Notes: generated by a model from the letters alone, not told the origin. A stretch of DNA of 64,000 nucleotides from Akkermansia massiliensis (GCF_018847375.1 NZ_CP072036.1:682001-746000); one strand, 5' to 3'; counted from the first letter of the stretch, positions 44,723-54,347 are shown. Numbers and translations are program-made.

Positions 44723-44741
44723 TTTGTCATATCATGACAAA
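44723..44741. promoter_or_regulatory. Perfect palindrome in the AT-rich island
   Basis: TTTGTCATATCATGACAAA has 8-base perfect arms around ATC. It looks like a dimeric-regulator operator. No gene starts within about 800 bases on the right, while the 3D-domain gene begins about 210 bases to the left. Confidence 0.45.
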
Positions 44742-45293
44742 TAATATACTTCACGAAACATCTTTTTCTATCACATCACGACACACTTTTTTATTTTTAA
44801 TACATCTTGCTTACTATAAATATGATATAAGAGAAAATCGACCTCAATCCTTCAAAAGATTCCCTAAAAAAGTTCAATGGGCCAAATTCCGGAAGGCCGT
44901 CATGGATGGAAAAATCGCGTCTCCCCTTGAACGAATTTCCCTTTGCTGTTCAGGCTTCCACGTGAATTTTTCCTTTCCCGTTTCCTTATCTGCGCCCTTC
45001 CTGCTTCCCAATATGCCGCAATGCAGGGTTCGGGAAGAGGTTGGGAAGAACATTTCCCGGCAATAAGGATTCGGGACACGGGATTTTTACCGGGGCATGC
45101 TCCGGCCATGGGAAAGCTATAGAAAAAAAGGCATGCAGGCCTGATTGAAAAAACATCCCGTAACCCGTCTTGCAGCAGTTTTTCAAATTCTGGAGAAACT
45201 TCCATGCCAAGAAAAAGAAAGATGCGGGGAACAGCCCGCTCTGCGCAGGAAAGGAATCCTTCCGTTTTCTCCTGTAATTTTTCCGGAGCGGGA

Positions 45294-45336
45294 ACCGGAA
45301 AAGCCCGGTTGGACGGAAAACGAAGCTTCAACCCTG
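45294..45336 (+). repeat. Dispersed intergenic repeat, copy C
   Basis: ACCGGAAAAGCCCGGTTGGACGG continues into AAAACGAAGCTTCAACCC, which also matches the second weak copy at 25301-25350 (AAAGCGCAGCTTGAAGCCC). Confidence 0.4.
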
Positions 45337-45612
45337 AAGAGCAGGGAAAGCCGGAAGGCGAACGAATCAATTCCCTGCCTCCTGTAAAACGGTCCCGGAA
45401 CAAGCATGCCTGCTTGCAGGCGGGCGTTGCCCCGTTGAACGGCATTCATGGACAAGAGGGGGGAAATTTCATAGCCGCCCTTCCTTTTTTCTCTTTCCCC
45501 TCTTTCCTGCGACGCTCTTCAGATGACGCCAAGCCTCCTGCTCCCGGCGGCCGGGCGCACACCCAATGGGCTGTTGCATCCCTCCGGAAATAGATTACAC
45601 TCCGGAACGAAC

Positions 45613-46584
45613 ATGTCTGCCGGCCTGCCCCAACACCTCACGCTGGACTACCTGCGCGCCCTGTTATCCCGGGGCGTGGAGAAGGCTGCCGTCACGGAGG
45701 AGGCCAGAACGGTCTTGAGGAAATGGGTCATGGACGCACGGCGGATCGCCAGGGGGGAAATCCCCTCTTCCGTTTCCGCCCCCTCTGTTTCCGGAGAAAC
45801 GCAGCCGCCGCCGGAAATTCCAGGCCAGCCGCCGGACTCCGTGGATGAAGTTTCCTTCGGCAACGAACTCCGGGACATCCTCAACGGAGTACAGCCGGGC
45901 AGAACGGAGGAGGAAGCCACGCTGCCCCGCCATATTTCCTTTGCCCTGGAAGGTGAAACGGAGGAAGAGAAACTGTCCTCCCTCCGGGAACTGGTCGTCA
46001 ACTGGCCGCCGCTTCGGAATATGGAGTCCCTGCGGGACACGCCCGTCTTTTCCTCCGGCAGTCCCAGGGCGGACATCATGATGGTCACGGACGCCCCCGG
46101 CCTGTATGAAGAAAAGCAGGGCGTTCCCCTGGCCGGCCCCTCCGGACAGAAGCTGGACGCCATGCTGAAAGCCATGGGGCTTTCCCGTACGGACATTTAC
46201 CTGACCCATCTGGTCAAGTACCGCCCCGCCCTCCCCCGCCAGCTTACCAACAACCGGCCTCCCACGGACCGGGAGATAGAGGTATCCCTCCCCATTCTCC
46301 GGGAGGAAATCATGCTGGTGCGCCCGAAAGTGGTGGTAGCCCTGGGCGCCATCGCGGCCAGGGGCATCCTCCAATCCGGAGAGACGCCGCTTTCCGCCCT
46401 GAGGGGGACGTTCCACACGGCTTTCGACACGCCTGTGCGCGTTACTTACAATCCCAGCTACCTCCTCCGCACGGAGGATATTTCAGAAAAACGAAAGGTT
46501 TGGGAGGACATGCTGTGCGTCATGGAACAGGCCGGCCTTCCCATTTCCGAAAAGCAACGTTCCTATTTCCTGCCCAAAAAGTAA
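45613..46584 (+). CDS. UDG family-4-like protein lacking Fe-S cysteines
   Basis: A 323-residue protein whose C-terminal 180 residues have the uracil-DNA glycosylase family-4/5 fold: TDAPGLYEEKQGVPLAGPSGQKLD (159-182), IYLTHLVKYRP, VVALGAIAARGIL and NPSYLLR (280-286). Family-4 enzymes normally show GEAPG, HPSxxxR and four iron-sulfur cysteines. Here these are TDAPG and NPS, and only one cysteine exists (about residue 303). An acidic, proline-rich linker of about 60 residues precedes the domain. Activity may be altered or lost. The start at 45613 fits a TTGCAT-16-TACACT promoter. trpC-like starts 3 bases after its stop. Confidence 0.75.
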   Translation: MSAGLPQHLTLDYLRALLSRGVEKAAVTEEARTVLRKWVMDARRIARGEIPSSVSAPSVSGETQPPPEIPGQPPDSVDEVSFGNELRDILNGVQPGRTEEEATLPRHISFALEGETEEEKLSSLRELVVNWPPLRNMESLRDTPVFSSGSPRADIMMVTDAPGLYEEKQGVPLAGPSGQKLDAMLKAMGLSRTDIYLTHLVKYRPALPRQLTNNRPPTDREIEVSLPILREEIMLVRPKVVVALGAIAARGILQSGETPLSALRGTFHTAFDTPVRVTYNPSYLLRTEDISEKRKVWEDMLCVMEQAGLPISEKQRSYFLPKK

Positions 46585-46587
46585 CAT

Positions 46588-47373
46588 ATGGATTATTTAA
46601 ACAGCATTCTGGAGCGCAAACGCGCCGACTTGAAAAAAATCCTTCCCCTGGAAGGGAAATTGCGGGCCTCCGCCATCCAGAGGAATGACTATGCGGGATT
46701 CCGCACCGCGGTGGACCTTGGGGAAAACCGTCTTTCCGTCGTCCCGGAAATGTCCAGGGTCCATCCCGTCCTCAACCTCCGGGAGTCAAACCAGGACCTC
46801 CGCCACCTGTACGGCATGTTCATCCAGGGCGGCGCGCAGGGCATTTCCATCGCCGTGGAACCGGAGGTATACGGCGGTTCCTGGGACATGGTTTCCACCA
46901 TTTCCAGAATCAGCACTGTCCCCGTCATGGCGCGCGACGTTTTCATCCATCCCGCCATGATCTGCCAGGCCATCGTCTCGGGAGCGGACGCCGTCAACCT
47001 GGTGGCGGCCGCCCTGCCGGAAAAGGACCTGGAAGACCTGTACCGCATGGCCTCCGGGCTGGGACTGGACGTGATGATGGAAGTCCATACCCTGAATGAG
47101 CTTGAAACCGCCATGGATCTGGAAGCGGAATTCGTCTGCATCAACAATGCGGACCCGCATACCCTCCAGGCCAATCCGGCGGTTACGGAAAAACTCATTG
47201 AAGAAATTCCCGCCTCCGTCACCGTCCTGGCCGCAGGAGGCATCCGCACCGTGGAAGACGCGCGCCGCATGCTGGATGCCGGAGCCAACGGCGTCATTCT
47301 TCAGGACGAACTGGCCCGCATGGATATTCCCCAGGATTTCATGGAAGCCATTCTGGCGCTCAGGGCGGAATGA
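46588..47373 (+). CDS. Indole-3-glycerol-phosphate-synthase-like protein with altered active site
   Basis: A 261-residue TIM-barrel protein clearly homologous along its length to TrpC (ILERKRADLKKIL; GADAVNLVAAALPEKDLEDLYRMASGLGLDVMMEVHTLNELETAM; INNADP). Several residues needed by IGPS are changed. The E-x-K motif of EIKKASPSKG is EMSRVHPVLN (Glu54 kept, Lys replaced by Ser56). RKDFI is ARDVFI (Lys replaced by Arg116), and SESGI is AAGGI. Glu165 and the INN segment are retained. It may be a repurposed or weak enzyme. No other trp genes are present. It is translationally coupled to the UDG-like gene. Confidence 0.75.
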   Translation: MDYLNSILERKRADLKKILPLEGKLRASAIQRNDYAGFRTAVDLGENRLSVVPEMSRVHPVLNLRESNQDLRHLYGMFIQGGAQGISIAVEPEVYGGSWDMVSTISRISTVPVMARDVFIHPAMICQAIVSGADAVNLVAAALPEKDLEDLYRMASGLGLDVMMEVHTLNELETAMDLEAEFVCINNADPHTLQANPAVTEKLIEEIPASVTVLAAGGIRTVEDARRMLDAGANGVILQDELARMDIPQDFMEAILALRAE

Positions 47374-47416
47374 TTTTTCCTCCTGCACTATATATAATAG
47401 ACAGGAGCAATCTGTG

Positions 47417-47457
47417 CCCGCATGGAGAAATGCGGGCTTGAAGCCGCTTCCGCGGTT
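47417..47457 (+). other. Leader hairpins before the copper ATPase
   Basis: CCCGCAT/ATGCGGG (47417-47436) forms a 7-bp hairpin. It is followed by a small CCGC/GCGG hairpin running into TTTTT. A TATAAT box lies just upstream at about 47392. This could be the terminator of the preceding pair or an attenuator in the ATPase leader. Confidence 0.4.
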
Positions 47458-47514
47458 TTTCCAATCATGGCTGTCCCGGAACGGAAAGGGTCCCGGAATT
47501 GTCTCACTTTCCGT

Positions 47515-49902
47515 ATGGACATGACCAACAGCCCGCATGCCCGGCATGGAGCTTCCGGACACACGGACCCCGTCTGCGGAGCGCAAGTCGGGGAAGATAC
47601 TCCCTGGAAGGCCGGCTATCAGGGGAAAACCTATTTTTTCTGCAGCCGTTCCTGCCGGGATAAATTCACGGCAGCGCCGGAAGAAGCTCTTGCCCACCCT
47701 CCGGACGCCGGACACGGCATGGACATGAAGGGCATGGACATGCCCATGCACCACCATGAAGACATGGACCATTCCTCTGCCATGGAGTCTGCGGCCGCCG
47801 CTCCCGGTACGGTGTACACCTGTCCCATGCACCCTCAAATCCGGCAGGATCATCCCGGAGCATGCCCCATCTGCGGCATGACGCTTGAACCACTGCTCCC
47901 TTCCGCAAACGCCCGGGACGATACGGAGCTGAATGACTTCCGCAGGCGTTTTTATTTTTCCCTGCCTTTCGTCGTCCTGATCTTCATTATTTCCATGGGC
48001 GGCCATCTTGCGCGCTGGATGAACGCCGGAGTCCAGAACTGGGTGGAACTGTTCCTGGCCATCCCCGTGGTCCTGTGGGCGGGAGAGCCGCTCCTGGTCC
48101 GGGGATGGGATTCCATCAAGACCCGCAATCCCAACATGTGGACGCTGATCGGAGCCGGAACCTCCATCGCCTTTCTGTACAGCCTGGCCGCTACCATCGT
48201 GCCCGGCTGGTTTCCCGCCGTTTTTACCCATGACGGGCATGTTCCCGTTTATTATGAGGCGGCGGCCATCATCATCTCCCTCAGCCTTCTGGGCCAGGTG
48301 CTGGAACTGAAAGCCAGGTCCCGTACGGCGGAAGCCATCAGGGCCCTGATGAATCTGGCCCCCGCCACCGCCCATCTGGTACTCCCCAACGGGGTGGAAA
48401 GCGACATTCCCCTGAAGGACGTGCAGACCGGCGACGTGCTGAGAGTGAAACCGGGAGAAAAGATTCCGGTAGACGGCGTCCTGAAGGACGGGGGAAGCGA
48501 TGTAGACGAGTCCATGCTGACCGGAGAACCCATTCCCGTCTCCCACGTTCCCGGCGACAAGCTGATCGGCGCCACGCTGAACACCACAGGCACCTTCACC
48601 ATGACGGCGCAGAACGTGGGGAATGACACCGTCCTGGCGCGTATCGTCAACCTGGTGGCCCAGGCCCAGCGGACCAAGGCCCCCATGCAGAGGCTGGCGG
48701 ACAAGGTGGCGCGCTACTTTGTGCTTGCGGTGGTGCTCATTGCCGTTCTCACGTTTTTCGCCTGGGGATTCTGGGGGCCGCAGCCATCCTGGCCGCACGG
48801 GCTGGTGAACGCCGTCGCCGTCCTGATCGTAGCCTGCCCCTGCGCGCTTGGCCTAGCTACTCCCATGTCCATGATGGTGGCTTCCGGAAAGGCGGCCTCC
48901 CTGGGCATCCTTTTCCGGGACGCGGCCGCTCTGGAAACCATGCACAAGGTCAATATCCTGGTGATGGACAAGACAGGCACCCTCACGGAAGGCAGGCCAT
49001 CCCTGGTCAACGTAACCACGGGGAACAACGTGAATATGGACGCGTTGCTCGCCCGGTGCGCCTCTCTGGAGCAGAACAGCGAACACCCCATCGCGCGCGC
49101 CTTCCTCCAGAAGGCGGCGGAGGAAAAGCTCACCCTGTCGCCCATTGAGGATTTCCAGTCCTTCCCGGGCGGCGGCGTGGCCGGGACTTTCCAGGGCAGC
49201 AAGGTTTGCGTAGGCACCGCAGACATGATGCAGAAGCGGGGCGTAGACATCTCCTCCCTGGCTCCGTGGGTGGAAGAACAGCGGAGGCAGGGCCGCGTTA
49301 CCGTCTTTGCCGCGGTGGACGGCCAGGCGGCGGGAGCCTTCTCCCTGGCGGATAAAATCCGGGAAAACACGCGCCAGGCCCTGGCGGACCTTACTGCGCG
49401 CGGCATCCGCATCATCATTGCCTCCGGGGACGCGCCCGCGACGGTGGAAGCCGTGGCGAGGGAGCTGGGCATTTCCGAATTCCACGGAGGAATGACACCG
49501 GCGGACAAGCAGGCGCTCATCGCCTCCCTGAAAAGCGGGAACGCCGTGGTCGCCATGGCGGGGGACGGCGTTAACGACGCTCCCGCACTGGCGGAAGCGG
49601 ATGTGGGCATCGCCATGGGAACGGGATCGGACGTAGCCATGCAGAGCTGCGGCGTCACGCTGGTGAAGGGGAACCTGCTGGTGATTTCCAAGGCTTTCGC
49701 CCTTTCCACCGCCACCGTGAAAAACATGAAATCCAACCTGGGTTTCGCCTTCGTGTACAACGCTCTGGGCATCCCCATAGCCGCCGGCATCCTCTATCCC
49801 TTCTGGGGCATCCTGCTTTCTCCCGTCATTGCGGCAGGGGCCATGTGCCTGAGCTCCGTATCCGTCATTCTGAACGCCCTGCGCCTGCGGCGCTTTTCAT
49901 GA
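47515..49902 (+). CDS. copA: Copper-type P1B ATPase with YHS and metal-binding N-terminus
   Basis: Exports copper ions from the cytoplasm using ATP. Instead of HMA domains, the N-terminus carries a YHS domain (DPVCGAQVG...[11 protein letters not shown], about 18-60), a Met/His-rich stretch ([18 protein letters not shown]) and a heavy-metal-binding motif YTCPMHP...CPICGM (102-121). The core has the ion-path CPC ([11 protein letters not shown], about 440), the phosphorylation site DKTGT (about 485), the TGE-type motif LTGEP and [12 protein letters not shown] (about 683). The start is uncertain: ATGs at 47422, 47467 and 47515 are in frame, and I chose the last because family-like sequence begins there. 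Confidence 0.92.
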   Translation: MDMTNSPHARHGASGHTDPVCGAQVGEDTPWKAGYQGKTYFFCSRSCRDKFTAAPEEALAHPPDAGHGMDMKGMDMPMHHHEDMDHSSAMESAAAAPGTVYTCPMHPQIRQDHPGACPICGMTLEPLLPSANARDDTELNDFRRRFYFSLPFVVLIFIISMGGHLARWMNAGVQNWVELFLAIPVVLWAGEPLLVRGWDSIKTRNPNMWTLIGAGTSIAFLYSLAATIVPGWFPAVFTHDGHVPVYYEAAAIIISLSLLGQVLELKARSRTAEAIRALMNLAPATAHLVLPNGVESDIPLKDVQTGDVLRVKPGEKIPVDGVLKDGGSDVDESMLTGEPIPVSHVPGDKLIGATLNTTGTFTMTAQNVGNDTVLARIVNLVAQAQRTKAPMQRLADKVARYFVLAVVLIAVLTFFAWGFWGPQPSWPHGLVNAVAVLIVACPCALGLATPMSMMVASGKAASLGILFRDAAALETMHKVNILVMDKTGTLTEGRPSLVNVTTGNNVNMDALLARCASLEQNSEHPIARAFLQKAAEEKLTLSPIEDFQSFPGGGVAGTFQGSKVCVGTADMMQKRGVDISSLAPWVEEQRRQGRVTVFAAVDGQAAGAFSLADKIRENTRQALADLTARGIRIIIASGDAPATVEAVARELGISEFHGGMTPADKQALIASLKSGNAVVAMAGDGVNDAPALAEADVGIAMGTGSDVAMQSCGVTLVKGNLLVISKAFALSTATVKNMKSNLGFAFVYNALGIPIAAGILYPFWGILLSPVIAAGAMCLSSVSVILNALRLRRFS

Positions 49903-50352
49903 AGCGGGCAAATCCTTCTCCCCGAACGCGCCGCGTATACGCCTGAATTCCGGGGGCTTCCCCTCCCGGTACAGGACTTCCACAATATCGTAACGGGAGG
50001 GAACCGGTTCCGGAAGCTGGCGGAGCCATTCCGCCGCTCCCCGCCGTATCAGCGCCCTTTTGCGGGCGTCCACGGCGCGGCGGGCTCCCCCGTAACCGTT
50101 TCCCGTACGGGTCTTCACTTCCACAAAAACCAGGCAGTTCCCGTCCCGGCACACGAGGTCCAGTTCCCCGCCCCTGACGGGACGCCAATTCCTCCTTAAG
50201 ACGGAACACCCTTCCCCACGTAGGAAAGAGGCCGCTGCCAGTTCCCCGTACATTCCCAGCCATGCCGTATCCCGCTCCTTCCTATTCAGGAATGGACAGT
50301 TCCATTTGTGAAACCGGCGCAAACGAGCGGCGATGAAGCGGACAGGGCCCAT
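49897..50352 (-). CDS. yraN: YraN/UPF0102 family nuclease-fold protein
   Basis: A small protein of about 120-150 residues with the endonuclease-like fold of UPF0102. It shows [31 protein letters not shown] and [16 protein letters not shown], the E..D..ExK pattern of restriction-like nucleases. The cellular role of the family is unsettled. The start is doubtful. ATG 50352 overlaps rnhB by about 70 bases, while ATG 50253 would remove the normal residues before the GE motif. It follows rnhB on the same strand and overlaps the end of the convergent copper ATPase gene by 6 bases. Confidence 0.8.
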   Translation of the reverse strand: MGPVRFIAARLRRFHKWNCPFLNRKERDTAWLGMYGELAAASFLRGEGCSVLRRNWRPVRGGELDLVCRDGNCLVFVEVKTRTGNGYGGARRAVDARKRALIRRGAAEWLRQLPEPVPSRYDIVEVLYREGKPPEFRRIRGAFGEKDLPAS

Positions 50353-50920
50353 GCCTCCGCAGGGCTTCCATGTGGGCTTTCGTGCCATATCCCTTGTGTT
50401 TTGCAAAACCGTACTGCGGATAGGAGGCATCCGCCTCCGTCATCATGCGGTCCCTCGTCACCTTGGCCAGCACGCTGGCGGCGGCAATGGAAAGGCTCCT
50501 GCCGTCTCCCTTCACGATAGCGCGGTGCAGAACGGGAAGCCCCTTGACGGGCAGGCCGTCCACCAGGCAGAAATCCGCATGCGGGGCCAGCCCTTCCACG
50601 GCGCGCGCCATAGCCAGATGAGTGGCTTTCAGGATGTTGAGACGGTCTATTTCCTCCACGGAAGCCACCCCCACGGAGCAGGCCACCTGTTCGCAATCCA
50701 GCAGAGCCAGGAACAGGCGTTCCCTCTTAGCCGCGGTCAATTGCTTGGAATCATTCAACCCGGACAGTTCCTCCGGCAGTTCAGGCAGAATGACGGCCCC
50801 GGCCACCACAGGGCCGGCCAAAGGGCCGCGGCCGGCTTCATCCACCCCGGCCACATAAAGAAAACCGGAGGAACGGGCCTCCCTTTCAAAACTCATATCC
50901 GGGTGTGACTTTTCCGTCAT
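50282..50920 (-). CDS. rnhB: Ribonuclease HII
   Basis: Cleaves RNA in RNA-DNA hybrids and at single ribonucleotides in DNA. The 212-residue protein has [19 protein letters not shown] (Asp-Glu catalytic pair near residue 26), [15 protein letters not shown], and [11 protein letters not shown] (Asp), with [15 protein letters not shown] near the C-terminus. Length and motifs are standard. It starts 4 bases after the CNNM gene stop and overlaps yraN, forming a compact leftward operon. Confidence 0.96.
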   Translation of the reverse strand: MTEKSHPDMSFEREARSSGFLYVAGVDEAGRGPLAGPVVAGAVILPELPEELSGLNDSKQLTAAKRERLFLALLDCEQVACSVGVASVEEIDRLNILKATHLAMARAVEGLAPHADFCLVDGLPVKGLPVLHRAIVKGDGRSLSIAAASVLAKVTRDRMMTEADASYPQYGFAKHKGYGTKAHMEALRRHGPCPLHRRSFAPVSQMELSIPE

Positions 50921-50924
50921 GGCC

Positions 50925-52337
50925 TTATTCCTCCTCCTGTTCTTCCGGAAGGCGGGTCAGCAGAATCTGCGTGATTCTTCTGCCGTCCGACCCCGTCACT
51001 ACGGCCCGGTAGCGGCCAATCTTCAATTCCTCCCCTTCTTCCGGAATGTAACCCAGCCGGCTGATCACGTAACCGCCCAGCGTGGTGACGCCCGGGCAAT
51101 CCAGGTCCATTTCAGGCAGGTAATCCGCCAGGTCAAACAGGGTAACGGCTCCGTTCACGGCATACGTATCCTTGCCGGTCTTGACGAATTCCCGCATTTC
51201 CTCCTGGTCAAACTCATCCTGAATGTCGTCCCCCACGATCTGTTCCAGCACATCGTCCAGGAACACCAGGCCGATGGAATCACCAAACTCATCCACCACC
51301 AGGGCAAAATGGGCATGCTCTTTCAGGAAGAACGTCAGAAGGCTGTCCAGAGGCATCGTATCCGGCACCACGCGCAACTCACGCCGCACGCTTCTAAGGT
51401 CCGGATTTTCCTGCCCTACCAGCTTGAGCAGATCCTTGACGTGCACCCAGCCCTTCACCTCGTCCAGATGGTCGCCCTCCACCAGGGGGAAACGGGTATG
51501 GCGGGACTTCCGGGCAAGTTCCCAGTTCTCCTCAAAGGGGGCCGTCAAATCCATCACGTCCACTTCGGAACGCGGCGTCATCACGTCCTTGACGCACATG
51601 TCGTTCAGTTCAAGGGCATTCTTGGATATCTCCGCCTCCTGCTTCGTCAGCTCTCGGGAACGTTCGCTTTCCTCCACCAGGTACATCAGTTCATCCGTGC
51701 TGTGAACCGTGCAGGCCGTGGAGCGGGGATCGATACCCAGCAGGTACTTCAGCACAAACCGGGCAATTCCGTCCGTCAGGCCAAGAATGCCCGTATATTT
51801 GAATACCGTGTAAAAGAAATGCAGCAGGGGGACCGTCGCCAGAGCGGCCCTGTCCGGATGGCGCACCGCCATGGCCTTGGGAATAAACTCCCCAAAAATA
51901 ACCTGGCAGCAGGCAAAGAAAATAAACGTAACGGCCAGAGCAATGCCGTAAACGGGAACCTTACCGCCCAGCCCCAGGGAAACAAGGAAGGGAGCCGTCA
52001 GCTCCGCCACGAAAAACGTGCCCAGAAATCCCAGCGCCAGAGAAGAAAGGGTAATGCCCGCCTGGCAGGCGGCCAGATACAGGTCAAGGTGCTTGACCGC
52101 CTTCCGTGCCCGGGCCAGCTTCCTACGGGTACGCGCCGGAACGCCATCCCCGGCGTGCAGCTGGCTTTCGCGAACCTTCATCAGGGCGAACTCGGCCGCC
52201 ACAAAAAACGCGTTCAGCAGTAAAAAAAGGATAAAGCCGGCAATCGCCAGCGTTATCCCACCCAGCGCCGGAACAGCGTCGGGCGCTTCAGCGGCCCCAA
52301 AGGCCGCAAGAATACTCAGAGGGTCCGGATCATTCAT
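50925..52337 (-). CDS. CNNM/CBS-domain transporter-like protein (CorC/HlyC family)
   Basis: A 470-residue inner-membrane protein. The N-terminal CNNM domain has about four helices ([28 protein letters not shown], and others to about 180). It is followed by a CBS pair ([46 protein letters not shown]) and a CorC_HlyC domain ending [17 protein letters not shown]. Family members take part in magnesium or cobalt efflux; older names include hemolysin. Orientation and spacing suggest transcription together with rnhB and yraN. Confidence 0.9.
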   Translation of the reverse strand: MNDPDPLSILAAFGAAEAPDAVPALGGITLAIAGFILFLLLNAFFVAAEFALMKVRESQLHAGDGVPARTRRKLARARKAVKHLDLYLAACQAGITLSSLALGFLGTFFVAELTAPFLVSLGLGGKVPVYGIALAVTFIFFACCQVIFGEFIPKAMAVRHPDRAALATVPLLHFFYTVFKYTGILGLTDGIARFVLKYLLGIDPRSTACTVHSTDELMYLVEESERSRELTKQEAEISKNALELNDMCVKDVMTPRSEVDVMDLTAPFEENWELARKSRHTRFPLVEGDHLDEVKGWVHVKDLLKLVGQENPDLRSVRRELRVVPDTMPLDSLLTFFLKEHAHFALVVDEFGDSIGLVFLDDVLEQIVGDDIQDEFDQEEMREFVKTGKDTYAVNGAVTLFDLADYLPEMDLDCPGVTTLGGYVISRLGYIPEEGEELKIGRYRAVVTGSDGRRITQILLTRLPEEQEEE

Positions 52338-52391
52338 TCTGTTTCAAGTAGTATACGGGAAAGGAGGCCGGAATATTTCCCGGCTTTTGTG

Positions 52392-52652
52392 TTACAGTTT
52401 TTCATAAACGCCCTTGTCCCGGCGCTCCAGCACGGTGAACCCGGCTGCCTTGGCGTCGGAAACGGAAAGAGGCTTGGTCGCCTCCGGCACATTGATCCGG
52501 CTGATGACCTTGCGCACCGGATGCTTGCACACCAGGCACTTTTCAAGCGGCGCACGGTCCACCGGCCGCCGCAATTCAAAACCGCGGCGGCACACCGGGC
52601 AGGACTGGCCGGGGTCGTCAGGGTTTTCGGAAATATACTCGTATATGGGCAT
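52392..52652 (-). CDS. FmdB-type zinc ribbon protein
   Basis: An 86-residue protein starting MPIYEYIS, with two CxxC pairs (SCPVCRRGFE near 18-21 and KCLVCKHPV near 39-42), the FmdB/CxxC zinc-ribbon family. The remaining residues contain PLSVSDAKAAGFTVLERRDKGVYEKL. Members are proposed regulators or accessory proteins; its exact role is unknown. It lies between rpsN and the CNNM gene, with the rpsN terminator just upstream. Confidence 0.85.
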   Translation of the reverse strand: MPIYEYISENPDDPGQSCPVCRRGFELRRPVDRAPLEKCLVCKHPVRKVISRINVPEATKPLSVSDAKAAGFTVLERRDKGVYEKL

Positions 52653-52655
52653 AGT

Positions 52656-52689
52656 AAAACGCTAGGCTAAATAAAAATCAGCCTAGCGT
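52656..52689 (-). terminator. Terminator of rpsN
   Basis: ACGCTAGGCT/AGCCTAGCGT form a perfect 10-bp stem around an AT-rich loop, followed on the minus strand by a short T run. It lies 36 bases beyond the rpsN stop. Confidence 0.8.
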
Positions 52690-52724
52690 CAAAATCTTTA
52701 TAAGGCTGCAACCTTTCCCTGCCC

Positions 52725-52994
52725 TTACCAGCTGGATTTGGTCACACCGGGGATCATGCCGGCGTTGGCCAGTTCGCGGAAGGAAATACGGGAAAGCTTG
52801 AAACGGCGGATAAATGCGCGGCGGCGGCCGGAAACAAGGCAGCGGTTGACCGTACGGGTCGGGCTTGCATTGCGGGGCAGCATGGTTAAACCGATATAAT
52901 CCTTCTCAGCCTTCAATTGCGTACGCAGTTCCGCGTAGCGCTTGACGGTGTCAGCCTTTTTCTTGTCTCTTGCGATCCAGCTCTTCTTAGCCAT
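52725..52994 (-). CDS. rpsN: Ribosomal protein S14, zinc-free type
   Basis: Small-subunit ribosomal protein of 89 residues. It begins [13 protein letters not shown], carries [40 protein letters not shown], and lacks the two CxxC pairs of zinc-binding S14. The start at 52994 is the family start; upstream codons are unrelated. It stands alone, away from the main ribosomal protein operons, with its own promoter and terminator. Confidence 0.96.
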   Translation of the reverse strand: MAKKSWIARDKKKADTVKRYAELRTQLKAEKDYIGLTMLPRNASPTRTVNRCLVSGRRRAFIRRFKLSRISFRELANAGMIPGVTKSSW

Positions 52995-53333
52995 AAGTTC
53001 GGCGGAATAAGTAGAGGGCCGGGGATGAAAAATCAAGCGCTTTTTTTCAATTTCATCAAATTCAAGCCGTTTTCAATGTCATCCGTCCTTTTTGGCAGCT
53101 TCCGCACATCGGCTTGAACGCCTGTTTCTTCCGCAAGCGGCACCATCAGGAAAAGCCTCACAGGCGTTTCCGGCGGAACGGAAGCAGTCGATTATTTAAC
53201 TCTTCCTAATCATTTCTTCCCCGGCGGAACGGGATCATATCTGCAAGGCATCAGCATAAAATGGGAATTCCCTTGACTTCAATCGTATTTTTGGAAAACT
53301 TTTTCAAGAATGTTGTTGAAAAACAAGGTTGTT
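52995..53333. other. Divergent intergenic region
   Basis: About 340 bases between rpsN and the rightward secreted-protein pair. It contains the rpsN promoter. TTGACT at 53274 is a possible -35 box for the rightward pair, but its -10 partner (AAACTT) is poor. Nothing else is recognised. Confidence 0.5.
53008..53036 (-). promoter_or_regulatory. rpsN promoter
   Basis: TTGATT (53031-53036), a 17-base spacer and TACTTA (53008-53013) on the minus strand. The predicted start near 53001 leaves a leader of about 7 bases. Confidence 0.6.
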
Positions 53334-54347
53334 ATGAAGATCTGCGTCTTTGGCGCACTTCTTGCATGCCCCTGCCGTGTGACGGCGGAAGAGGAGGGAC
53401 CCATGCAAGGTCTGAAGATTGAATCGAAAACGCATAAGTATTCCGCGGATTACCACATCGCCAAGGAAGAAGGACAGAATCCGGACGAGGACGAGGATAA
53501 AAAAAGGACCTGCGTGGGCATGGGCGAGAAGGTTACCTTGACGTTGACGGGAAAGAAGGCGCTCATTGGAGAAGATGAGGACATCAGGTGGAGCCTGGCG
53601 GACGGGGCGCATTTGGGCAGCTTTGAGGGAATAACTGATGGAAAGCGTAAAGTAACATTGTCCATCAATGAGGATTTGGGTCCGAAGACCGTCGGAAACA
53701 ACCATACGATCAAAGTCTGGGCATATGGTTCAAAAACGCAGCAGATGCCCGATAAACCGCTCAAACTGGAAGTGTGCATCCCTACCCACATCACCGGGAA
53801 GCACAGGAAAAAGGAAGGAGGCGGCAGGGGAATGATTGCGGACGCTGAAAAATTTCCCGGTTTTCCTACGGATGAGGCACAGGACCGGGGCAAACCCGGA
53901 GCTTCCGCCCAGCTGGAATTGACGATCCATCCCACGAAAGTCAATTTCCAGAATATCCATGTGATTGAAAAAGACGCGGACGCCAGCGACAAAACTTTTC
54001 CTCCCCTGGGAGGCAGGCACCGGCCCGGAGAAACATGGTCCCAGATTGATCCCGGCAACAGGGTCATTGACACCATAGCATGGAAAAAGACGATGAATGA
54101 GGTGAAAGGCGGATTGAGTCCGGATGCCCCGGAACAGAAATGGGATTGGGCATGTAAACGTTACGTGCAGTCTATTCTGCACCGGGATGTTTACATGCTC
54201 AATACCGTGACGCAAAGCTTCAAGGTCCGGTGGACGGACCCCAGGACCAGAAAAGCCGTCCATGCATGGATTTCCAAATTTGAATGCCAGGTGGAACGCG
54301 ACTCCCAGCAGGGAACCCATGCGTTTTCCCCGCAAGACAACAAATAA
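53334..54347 (+). CDS. Secreted protein of unknown function with Ig-like domain
   Basis: A 337-residue predicted exported protein that I do not recognise. A short signal-like start (MKICVFGALLACPCRVTAEEEG) is followed by a bacterial Ig-like stretch at about 55-145 (GMGEKVTLTLTGKKALIG...IRWSLADGAHLGSFEG...VTLSINE...TIKVWAYG). A second region has KVNFQNIHVIEKDAD and GNRVIDTIAW. It ends with a lysine- and aromatic-rich segment. It is less GC-rich than its neighbours. The stop TAA overlaps the next gene's ATG, so the two are co-translated. It could be half of a two-protein surface or interaction system. Confidence 0.6.
   Translation: MKICVFGALLACPCRVTAEEEGPMQGLKIESKTHKYSADYHIAKEEGQNPDEDEDKKRTCVGMGEKVTLTLTGKKALIGEDEDIRWSLADGAHLGSFEGITDGKRKVTLSINEDLGPKTVGNNHTIKVWAYGSKTQQMPDKPLKLEVCIPTHITGKHRKKEGGGRGMIADAEKFPGFPTDEAQDRGKPGASAQLELTIHPTKVNFQNIHVIEKDADASDKTFPPLGGRHRPGETWSQIDPGNRVIDTIAWKKTMNEVKGGLSPDAPEQKWDWACKRYVQSILHRDVYMLNTVTQSFKVRWTDPRTRKAVHAWISKFECQVERDSQQGTHAFSPQDNK

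Larger units (their letters stand above)
44512..45612. other. 1.1-kb gene-free region with AT-rich island
   Basis: No gene is supported. The first part (44640-44880) is strikingly AT-rich compared with its surroundings and contains a perfect 19-bp palindrome. The second part (44880-45560) has mixed composition and one copy of the dispersed CCCGGTTGGACGG repeat at 45294-45336. Short frames on both strands look random. Confidence 0.55.

Noticed and set aside
44713..45066. A 117-codon open frame in the AT-rich gap
   Set aside because: Composition changes abruptly within it, it has no homology-like pattern or ribosome site, and it crosses the AT-rich boundary.
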